Positions 22,691-33,100 of a stretch of DNA of 64,000 nucleotides are shown here, piece by piece; the first letter of the stretch is position 1, and each line of letters starts with the position of its first letter. The position numbers were made by a program, and so were the translations under genes. The DNA is taken from NCBI RefSeq assembly GCF_030272615.1, contig NC_081413.1, positions 557,095,136-557,159,135 of the forward strand. Direction: 5' to 3'. Below the pieces are notes generated by a model that saw only the letters and a program-made list of their open reading frames with translations, was not told the origin of the DNA and made no database searches. This DNA is from Cryptomeria japonica (lineage: Eukaryota; Streptophyta; Pinopsida; Cupressales; Cupressaceae).

Positions 22691-23910
22691 TCGGGGGGGG
22701 GGGGGGGTGACTCGTAGTTTTTTATGGGCGTACTTCTCTAATGGATTTTAATTAATGAAATTGTCTGAAGAAGTGTTGCGAGGAAGGGCGACCGAATGAA
22801 GAGGACGTTACATTTATGGCAAAATGTAGTGGTAGTTATTGTTTATGAATGTGTGCCTTCACAGTTGATGCTTCGACAATCTTTTTTATTCTGAAGAAGT
22901 TTTCCAGTAGGTGTGGAGTAGGGTGACGACATTGGGGAAATAGAGAAACCATGGAAGCGAATTTTATATTGAAGACACAAAAGCAGTTATGCTCTGTCTT
23001 TAGTGATGTGACAGAAAGAAGACTAAGAGGAATGTTTTTATTCCAAGATGAAAGATTGATCAAATGTGTGCAATTAATTTTGGGAAAGGTGTTTGGCAAT
23101 CTAAGACATAGATACAAAACGAACATGTATGTTTATTCGTTAATTATGGCATAGGGATTGGATGTGGGTGAGTCGAAGCAAATGATGAAAAAGGTTGTGG
23201 AATCTATTATGCATAGTGACTACCTGGACAGAATGGAATCAATTCTTGAGTGAGCAGTACCAAGGGTAGGGTTCGATGTTCGTGAAAGAATTGGAAATGC
23301 AAAACATGAATGTTTGGGGAAATCCATTCCCTTTGTTTGGTGGCTAGAGGGGTGTTGCAAAACACATCACAGAGCAAAGGCCAAACATGGTTGGGAAGCC
23401 TTAAAGGTCTTTGTGCAATTAATGGAAATTGAAGTGATGATTCAACGGGCTAAGGCAGAAGCGGAACCCTCGGAGGGTAGAGTGTTGTGGCTGCGGAAGA
23501 GGAAGAGGACGAGTAGGCAGGTGGAAGTTGTGGACCCGAGGAGCTCCCATGGTGCATGCAATTAACTTTCTTCTTTCTGCAATGAAACTCAAATTTTTTT
23601 AAGTTGGTTTGTGTTTACTTTCTTTTGGGTTTAGCCATTTTCGATTTAAAGTTCTAGTTTATTCAAACAATGTAGGCAGGTTATGCCAAGTCCTGTTTTG
23701 TAAAAATTGTTCACTGGTTTTGCAAGCGAATTTTTGAGCTCGACAATGATGTAATGGTCTGAACAAGGTTTTTGGGGGTCGATGGTCATGCATGGACAGA
23801 TGTTTATGTTTTTGCGTAATTTTGTGGATGTTTGGAAGCATATTTTATAAACTTTGATGTAGTTTTTGAATTGAATAAAATAAAATCTTATTACCAAGCA
23901 AAAAAACAAG
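22158..23910 (+). mobile_element. Poly-A retroposon copy 2 (RNase H-like ORF plus second ORF)
   Basis: The flanking duplication is TATTTCAGTTATTT (22144-22157) and TATTCCAGTTATTT (23911-23924), 13 of 14 matching. The 3' end is CTTATTACCAAGC plus an A-run. The left edge GGTCCGTTAAGGGGCC aligns with the left edge of copy 1 at CCGGCCCGTTAAGGGG. Gene order and spacing match copy 1, and a run of 15 Gs at 22693-22707 is specific to this copy. The different target duplications exclude a simple segmental duplication of copy 1. Confidence 0.75.
22951..23565 (+). pseudogene. Second ORF of retroposon copy 2, unknown function
   Basis: It starts MEANFILKTQKQLC and runs to TAG at 23154, where copy 1 has a Trp codon (MAWG versus MA-stop-G). 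The same frame continues, with a second stop (TGA near 23252) again at a Trp codon of copy 1, then an open stretch from 23314 to 23565 with an Arg/Lys-rich tail (LRKRKRTSRQ). The intact ancestor would be about 200 residues. It has the same unknown family as 18718-19125; two stops make this copy a pseudogene. Confidence 0.55.
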
Positions 23911-23924
23911 TATTCCAGTTATTT

Positions 23925-25409
23925 AATTTAATTAATTTAACAAACAATGGTGATGTTGCACTTGATCTTGGGATTGCCTTCTCGTTTGATCAAAGTGACA
24001 ATGAGGTGGGAGCATATTTAAAAGTCTATAAGGCTCCTTATATTGAATTGATGGTGTTCTTGAACATAAATCAAATTTACTAGTGCATAGAGTTGATCAT
24101 CATCTTGGTGTTGAGCAATGCCATCACGTGGATGATGTGGGGGGTGAGACTAGGGAGAACCAAGGAATCGTTGAAAACAAGAATGGAAATTTTGATTGTA
24201 ATCAAAGGCTTGAAGAACTAGTGTAGTATAATCCTAATTATGATATTGGAGCAGCTATGGGGGTAGTGATTGCAAGAAACAAAGTTCTGAGTTTTTCTTG
24301 CTGCCTATCAATAATAGTTATTTAAGCTATTTAATTTTATTTAGTTTAATCTATATTATTTTATTTTATTTTATTTAATCTATTTAATTTTATTTAATTT
24401 ATTATGAAAATCAAGTTTAAATGACTTGCAATTAATTTCAATTATTTTATTTTATTTCACTGACACTTACAATAACATAATATAATTTAAAATAAATTAT
24501 CTTTTAAAAATCTTAAACAATTAAAAAAAATTAATTAGCTTTCCTTTTTATATTTATTATAAAAATTGAGTTTAAATGACCTTAAATTATTTAATTAATT
24601 TTAGTTATTTAATTTAATTTCACTAACACAAACACCTCAAATTAAATGTTTTTAGGTTTTATTTATGAAAACTTTGACATCTATATGTGAGTGTAATACA
24701 ACTCTCACGTAAAAAAGAAAATTAAAACTTAAAAAAAAATAATAATCAATTGTAATATTCTTCCACTTTTCAATTATTTTAAGTATTGTTCTTTTTTTGA
24801 TATTTAATAAAATATCAAAGATATTATGTTTATTATTAAATATTAATAACTCTTAACAGAAATGAGTGCCAAATATAAAAATTTAGTGACACATTAACAC
24901 CACTAAAATCCACTTATTATAAAATGTTCTCTTTTTTTTTAACACACTAATTCTTGTTGTCATTATATTTAAACCTCTTATCATAATTATCTTTTAACAT
25001 GTTAAAAGAGCCACAAATTAAGCACATAATTTACTGGTCCATATAATATAATGCAACATAACTATATCGTGCAAACTTGATCTATATAAGCAAGCCCTTG
25101 AACATTGAATGTCGGAATACAATAGAAAAACATCTAGTAAAAACACATAATGTGACAAGATTTTGAAGATGAATGTGTAATAGGCTTCCATTTTAATTTA
25201 TCCTGAACACATAAAATGCAATAGACTTGTTATGGCTCAAAAAGATTTGACGAGTGAAATTATCATGTTATTATAACCACATTCTATTTGGTGATATAAT
25301 GAATAGTTATACATGCTGTTTATCTTGTCTGAATGTTTTTGTTATATTCTATTGCTTTGTAAATTCATTAACCTATTGACATAGTTCCTCTCCTAAAGGT
25401 AGTAGAGGA
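23925..25409. other. AT-rich spacer, no gene seen
   Basis: Mostly A/T-rich with TTTATTTTATTT-type runs near 24340-24420. One short open frame (23832-24083) crosses the retroposon end and is not credible. I see no RNA gene. Confidence 0.45.
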
Positions 25410-25507
25410 AATTATTTTTTGTTCAACATTGATGATATCTACTAAGAAAGACCCTAAAAATTATTTTTTGTTCGACATTGATGATATCTACTAAGAAAGA
25501 CCCTAAC
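25410..25507. repeat. 49-bp tandem duplication
   Basis: The unit AATTATTTTTTGTTC(A/G)ACATT... ending AGAAAGACCCTAA occurs at 25410-25458 and 25459-25507 with almost no differences. Confidence 0.85.
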
Positions 25508-25686
25508 AAAATCTGCCAAAAATATGACTTTACTAAGTTTGTCTGAGCACCAAAATGCATAATATTACAAGCCCTGATATTTACCTTCAAAATAGGTTAC
25601 TCCCAAAAACTCTTTCATTTGTAGAATATATACTACACAAAGTGAAGCAAAATGTTGCTGTTATTACAATGCAAAATGCTTGTATT

Positions 25687-25795
25687 AATAATGCTATAAC
25701 AGATATTGCGGCTTCGGCCTATTACCTACCAAAAAATAAATAAATAAATAATAAAAATAAAAAAATAAAAAATAAAAAATAATGCTATAACAGAT
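25687..25795 (+). mobile_element. Minimal retroposon: ~26-bp body plus A-rich tail, 18-bp target duplication
   Basis: AATAATGCTATAACAGAT occurs at 25687-25704 and 25778-25795. Between them lie ATTGCGGCTTCGGCC, then TATTACCTACC, then an A-rich tail with ATAAA units. The body resembles the last bases of the retroposons ending at 19653 and 23910 (TTATTACC-NNNC-An). This is the signature of target-primed insertion with extreme 5' truncation. Confidence 0.75.
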
Positions 25796-26669
25796 GAGAA
25801 AAGCTCTCCAGATGATAATAGCCGCAAACTCTGTGATTTATACTATGGTGAACCTTCAGAAAACGAGCACAGAACCAAGCATATAATGAAGTTTACTCAC
25901 ATGATGATAGGTTAAAAGTTGTCTCTTTTACCGTTATCTTGTATTTCCAGACTCTAACATCAAATGTTATCAACCCATCCTCTGATAGCAACTAGCCTTC
26001 TAATCAATCTGGGGAAACCCATCTTCGTCAGCTTTCTAATCCATATAATTGTATCCATAGTAAAGTAAAAGCACCATAAGTTAGAAAAATGAAAAATGTA
26101 ATTTTGTAAGATATAAAATGCAAGAAAAAACTAGAATATGTTTCAATCAAAACAACTTCATGGGATACCCAATATAAGATAACTGGATGCTGCCCTATTT
26201 CTTATAAAGATTGGAAGGAACAATGAATAAACATTAAATATAAGACAACTGGATGCTGCCCTATTTTAGCTATTAATTTTACAAGAGAGATAAAATGCAA
26301 GAAAAAGCTGCACTATATTTCAATGTAAAAAAACTTGATACCCAAGAAAGCTTTCTTATAAAGATTGGAAAGAAAGATGATGAAATATTAAATATATGAC
26401 AACTGTAAACTGCCCCAAATTAACTATCATATTTACATAATGCATGAAGACAGCGATTTCTCAGATAGATGGACAAATTAGTATCCCATATGGAGCAAGT
26501 CCCGCAGCCAACAGGCGAGCTTAACCATCAGAATAATGTCGGTATATATATAGCTTCCAAGATATACTTGAACCAAGGAAGCTATGCAATTTGTCATCTG
26601 TTACAGATCATTAGATTTCTGCATATTATGTATAAGCCATTGATCAGTCATCTAAATAATGCAAATGAT

Positions 26670-26696
26670 TCAGGGGCTTTTGATGCAAACCATCTC
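26670..26696 (-). pseudogene. Decayed duplicate of the RING gene last exon
   Basis: On the minus strand this reads EMVCIKSP-stop, aligned with EMVFSETP-stop of the true exon 413 bp away. The splice acceptor CAG of the true exon is CTG here, so it is unlikely to be spliced. Confidence 0.6.
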
Positions 26697-27082
26697 CAGA
26701 GGGATTACCACCAATTACATATGATTAATATGCCAATCAAAACGACTTAAGGCATACCCAAGAAAGCTTTCTTATAGAGATTGCAGGGAACAATGAGGAA
26801 TCATTAATATAAAACAACTGAATGTAGCACCAATTTAGCCACCATATTTACATAGTGCATGAAAACACCCTTCACCATCAGATAGATGGACATATTAGTA
26901 TCCCACACAGAACTAGTCCCTCAGTGAACTGACAAGCTAACCATCAGAATAATGTAAGTATATATTGCTTCAGAGATATCCTTGAACCAAGGAAGCTTTA
27001 CAATTATCATCTGCTACAAATCATTAGATTTCTGCATATTTTGAATGAGCCATTGACCGGTCATCTAAATAATGTAAATGAT

Positions 27083-27109
27083 TCAAGGAGTTTCGCTGAA
27101 AACCATCTC
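27083..27109 (-). CDS. RING gene last coding exon
   Basis: 27 bp after the acceptor ATCTCAG: GAG ATG GTT TTC AGC GAA ACT CCT TGA, giving EMVFSETP-stop in phase 0 with exon 3. The Glu-Thr-Pro ending is conserved in the plant family. It lies in the right copy of the local tandem repeat. Confidence 0.85.
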   Translation of the reverse strand, partial: EMVFSETP

Positions 27110-30100
27110 CTGAGATATCACCATCAATTACATGCCATATCAGTAGCAATAAAAAACAAATCAGCTATAGTTATTGTAATAAGGAAAATTCTGGTTTGAA
27201 AGAATCTAGAGCAACTGAATCTACAAAACAATGATTTAACAGTGCCCACGCAATACATAATCTCATCTTTCATACCGAACTTATTTGCCAACTTGAGGGC
27301 AGTATGTATTAGTAGATCTTCTTTTGGGTTTATCTTGAAATATATGACAAGCTGAACCACAAATTCAGTGGTTAGTTTTAGTAAATTTTTAGAAGCATGT
27401 TACTCTCACAAATGGTAATTTACTAAATCTAGTACATCTGATTCAGTAAATCCCCAATAGAACTCCACCTAGCCAATGCACAATAATTCATAGACATACA
27501 AGTTTTCCACAGAACATTGAATCACATCATCTGGTAAATGTGGTATCATCCTTTACAGGTGGAATGGTATGCAGATTCATAGAAGAATCTAAATAGAGAA
27601 ACTCCAAGGCTTATTAGAGGATCTTGACATAGATTCAAGGTACAGGTTCATCTAGGGAATACGTATTCACAAGGAGATGACGGTCATTCATATGGAGCAT
27701 CAGAAAAGGAATGAGGATCAGAGGCAATATACTTCTGAACATAACGTTCATTTATTTTTAGATCTATCAATTGAGTACGCAAGAAGCAGGTCTTTCCTAT
27801 AGCCACCACCAACACAAAATACAGAAGATAAATGATTGCAGCACAGGAGACCACAAGCTTATGTGAGTTTTGGAGGAACTTGTATTCCCAAGGGTCCTAC
27901 CAGCCATTCTAGACACTTATAGTCAAGAGGTCATTACCATCACTCAGAATCCTACAGAGACAGAGAACCAAGTATAAAGTTAAGTAGACAGAGCCCAGTC
28001 AGAGAATCAGGTATCAAGCTTCCTTAGCAAATCTTGTAGAGAAAAAGTTCATCCAATTGTGGGACTTGATCAGGCTTTCTGAATCTATATTAGCAATGAT
28101 TAGGAGTGATTATTTCGACATAGGAGGGGTGTATTAAGCAAATTGAATGCCATCTTTCTCCAAACTCCCTAAGTAGTGATTTGAAAGTAAAGGATTCATG
28201 TTGCTGTTAGATTTGAAACTACAAAATTCAACATGCTTAGTAACACAGTCCTGTCTGTTATCCCTAGCCAAGTTTTCAACTAAACAAATATAAAATCATC
28301 TCAAGACCAACTGCAAGCCATTATACAAGACCATGACTAATATGCATAAAGTTCATTGAGCACATCCACTGTAAAAAGTTTAACCAATGACCCATCTTAT
28401 TTGCGAAAAATAAGAAGGGAAACTAACCAAATGTATAATAAGGTAACGCATACATGAAAAGGAAAAATGGAAATTTTTATCATACATCAATCTCATTGTA
28501 GTCAGAATCGTAATTTATCAAGACCAAATATTTATTTAACTCAACAATACAAAAACTGAATACACAAAAGGAAAAAAATAAACACTCAAAAGGCCTTAAC
28601 AGTTTAGTAAGTTAAGAGATACCTTTCCACAGACTGGGCAGTTATCGCTTCGCTCCATCCACTCATATATACAGCCAAGATGAAAATGGTGACCACACTG
28701 TGTAGAAATTTTAGGGTTTTCAGTAGTATATTCTGCAAAACAGTAAAATGATTAGCTACAACAAAGGTTCTCATGCTTTATGCAAAGGGTAATATTTCTT
28801 TTTTGAAAATGGGGTTCTAACATTCAATACAAACAGATGGTGACTCGCAAACTAGGTATTTTTCTTCTTAATTTTTGGGGCCAATGCAGAAAAAGCAAGT
28901 TGTCTAAACATTTAAAAATGAAAACAACTCATGTAGAAGCCCAAAATTTGTTTGAGCACAACATTAAAAGTGAAACACATTTTGATGTATATAGTAACTG
29001 AGCAATTGCCATGGCTGTACAACTTGCATTTTCTCAAAATCCAGTCATCTATGTACAGCCAAGGAAGCTTGATACTTATTGAGATTTATCACATTATACA
29101 ATTGGAACAATACGGAATAAGCATCCTCTACACACACAATAAATATTAATCCTCACAGCTTTTCTTCTTTTTTGGAAGTGGTCAAATCAAAATATTCACA
29201 TTGACAACAATCAAATTAAAAAATATACAAAAGAATCTGATGTGAAATCTATCAGTAGCTTATCTAAAGACTAGCGAGCATCTTTTGAACATTAAATTAT
29301 TCAAATAGAATAGCACTGCAAAAAAAAGGTCATCCCTGATTATCTAAATATGCAGTCCTTACCCGAAAAAATAGCTTTAACGGTGACCAATATAACCACC
29401 TAATATATATTGTAGCAACAATTTAAGTTGGTCCTTCACATATTTTTCCAACGAATTGCCAAAAACATTCATGCAGATCAGAAAGCCAGTTTGCATTTCC
29501 TTACAGGACCCCAGAAGGACACCCTAGATAATTTTTTGTGGAGCACACCCCAATTCAGATGTTTGCACTTGGTCCTACTAGTAATGACTATACTATAGCT
29601 AGCTGCAGGCGAAGCATGCACATCGCTAGATTTTCTCATTGAGTGCATGGTCCATTTCCTTGGTCTATTCCTGATAATCATTTCAAACAGAAAAACAACC
29701 ATGTGTCTTTGTTGTTGGTTGCCAAATAAACAGACTGTAAGAAAGGCATAATCTCTAACTGATTTTTCAGCAGATCTCCTGGCACTGCAGAAGCTCCTTG
29801 AGGACTAGGAGATTTCCTGCCATGCTGGTTCGGGACAGGTAGATCATGGATCCATTGGTTTGGACAGGCATCTCAAACCAGAGCATACTGTTCAAAGTTC
29901 AAACTAGAGACTAAATGATCCATGGAAGTTATAAAGTGGAGGACTTCTACTATGTGGAACCATAGGTAACAACTCTTTTTAGGGTTTGGACTTGCACATA
30001 AGGACAGGATGACAAAAGGGAAAAACTAGCTTTGAAATTCTATCCATTGAGAACACTTTCAGGCTAAAATATATAATTCTATGGGATAGCAAACATACAT

Positions 30101-33100
30101 TATGTGACAGAAAACTGAATAATTGATGATGTTCAATGTGGATACTGACCTACCGTGGCTGAAACTCTTCCTCATCAATTATCAATTATACAGTGTGCAC
30201 CCCAAGTACAAAATCAAATAGCCTTTTATCATACAGTCAGCTTTTTATTTATCTCATGCAATAGCTTTCTAATAGTAATCCTCATGATTGCTTCTTATTG
30301 AAATTGTTCAGCCAGTATTCGTTATTGTTAATCTAAAATTTAATGTTCATTCAATCAATTTTATTGTGCCTATTGCTACTGAAATGTTTTGTTGTGTGCC
30401 CTATAGGAGATTGAATTGCTTTTAGCAAATTTGTGGTTGTATTGTAGGTTTATTCAAAGTGGGGAATTGTGGCTTTGTACCTTTTCCCTTGATTTTATTT
30501 AACAAAGCATTATGTCCTTTAAGTGTTTTAATCGACTCAATCCTTATGTGTACTTGCACTATTCAATCTTTACTTTTAGTTTAATACTATAAGCATGAAG
30601 TTTTAGGGTTTTCTTTCAATCAGAAAACACACAAATCATTTGCTCTAAGTGAATCCAAAAACATACAGATTAAATTTTATCACCATGACTGAAAACACCC
30701 TAAAAAACACTGTAAAGATCATAAATAACAAGCATATAGTGTGAAAATTTAGATTTTATTTACGAGGTGCTCTTCTAATTCGAAAAAAATCTACCACAAA
30801 TCTATTCCTTTTTTTTTGATATATTGAAAGGTGTGCAATAAAATGCTAACAAAGCAAAAACAAGCACAACACCTAGATATGACAACTAGCATAACGAATG
30901 TTGTTGGATCTATTGCATCAAGATTAAAAAAGTTCTTAACTGTTAGTTTTCAGAAGCATATATTATCAGCAATATAACTAACATTGACAAAAAAATTGGC
31001 GTAAACAAATATTAGAAATTCTAATGGTTTCCTTGCTCCATCACAAATCAGCTTGTCAGTGTGATTGTCTGGTGGGACTAGCATAACATGTGTTGTGAGA
31101 TCTATTGCATCAAGATTAATAGTCCTAAATGTTGGCTCTATATAATTTTTGTTAACACAATCACGCCATTAAACTCCACCTCTTGTTGCCGCTGTAGGTT
31201 ACACATCTTTGCATAACTAGGAAATGAACATACAGATTGTGGAGACTGAGTTGCAAACAGTACCCTAAAGCCCAAAAAACAAGAGGACCTGTATAAGGAG
31301 CAAATTAAATTAGACATCAGTGAGCATGGTTGAATATTTTTTAGGAGATATGGTGAGATTGTTAACAAGTCTTATAGTAGGAGCCCTCGAATCCCTTAAA
31401 CACCTACGTTTGGCATGCAGGTTTCTAACTTGTCAAAATTATTTATTAGCATAAGAAAAAACATTAAATAAACAAACCAAAAGAAGCTGAAATTCCATCG
31501 AGTAAATACAATAACAATTCATTCATTTCACTTCCATAAAGGCATATTCAAGAATCAACTTAAGCATCTAGCAGCATCTCTGAAACCTCCTTCAAAGGTT
31601 TCCTAAAACTGAATTTTGATTAAGTGGCATGGGGTAGTCCTAATTGGCTGGAGCAAGGGTTGGTTTGCTATTTCTCTAAGCAATTTTTTAAAAGGGGTTC
31701 TTTATTCCTGGCAAAATCGCACTCACGAAAAATAATTTCAAGTTTGAATAAGGGGGCTATGAAGGATTAGAATCGCAATAACATTTTGTTTGAGACTTGT
31801 CTTCTACGAATGTTTTGAAGAGATTGAATTTTTATATTGCTACAAGGAGTGCAATAAAGTTGCAAATCTTCCAACAAATGCTAGAAACAATCAGTTGCCT
31901 TCCTTAGCAAGGATCAACAATAATTTGAATGAATGAGAAAGCCTCTCTCATATCCACCTAGAAAACCATCCTTCCGGGTTTGCAAAATGTTCTGCCAACT
32001 TTCATTCCCCTCCTTGAGTTTTTCCCTTAATATATTTTATAATATATTAAAATGAAAAAATATAAGTCAGAGCACTTTGAAATCATTATGCAACTAAAGG
32101 GAGGCAGGCCCTACGTGTGGAATTAACACAAAGAACCTATAGATTGTGTGGGAGATGGCCACCCCATGACTGGAGTGTGCAAAATGCCCTTTGAGGCAAG
32201 GTTCATATCTTTCTACAAAGAACTTGTGTTGCTGGTTCTGCTAGTTCATTTTTCCCTACAGAGGCATTTCAATTTTCTCCAATAGAATGCAATGTTGGAG
32301 TTCATCTCAGCATTCGTCATATCAAATCAACATCTGTGAAACACATTTGCGATTCGTGTTGAAGACAACCTCAAGTTTATAAGCTTATTCTTGAACCTGA
32401 TGGATTGGTGGCTTTGGTATGATGCTCGAGATTGAAGTCTCAATTTTGGTTGACTCTAAAGTGACATTAGGGATCCAGAAGCAGATGTCATGGACTGGAC
32501 TTTGAACAAGATTTTTTCATAAGCAAAAAATGTGCTATCATGCAATAACTCTGTAGAGAGATTAGAGGACACTAAAGAGGCTCCAATTCAAGGGCCAGAA
32601 GAATGGCTCTACGTTGAAAGATACAAATGATTATTCCGCAAAGAGGGTCTTGCCTCTTTCTACTGCGACTTGGCTCTATACATCGACCAATAGATGGAAA
32701 AAGTTTAAGTTCTCCTTTCCCTTGTAGAAGCACCTAGGGGGGAGTAAAACAAACTTGTGTTGCAGATCACAGCACAATCACCAATAAATGAGAGTTCGTA
32801 AAGGTTCAATATCCGTACTTTGTGCCTACTTAGGTTGAAGACAGAATGATGGTAGGGGTATGAAATGATGATGTTAGTAATGGCAGATAGCAGATAAGCC
32901 TACACGCAGTTAAACCCTGTGTCAAAATGGTGTCAGCTGAAGACTAGCCAGTGTTTTCATGGAAATAGTTCATCCATGCTGTATTGTTCTTCAAGCAGTT
33001 ATTTTCCAACCATATCATTTGACCGGCAAATTCAAGATACTTTGACAGAAAACTCCTTGGACAGCAGCAATTCAATTGTGATTGAATGTATCTCCTCTGA

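Larger units (their letters stand above)
26130..27130. repeat. Tandem ~415-bp repeat around the last exon of the RING gene
   Basis: About 26429-26840 and 26845-27130 align over most of their length: CATATTTACATA.TGCATGAA, CAGATAGATGGACA.ATTAGTATCCCA, CTTGAACCAAGGAAGCT, CATTAGATTTCTGCATATT, TCATCTAAATAATG. Parts of the unit (ATACCCAAGAAAGCTTTCTTATA, shortened here in effect to the block after ATACCCAA) recur again at about 26160-26240 and 26335-26440. The right copy contains the functional last exon, and the left copy a decayed version at 26670-26696. Confidence 0.75.
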
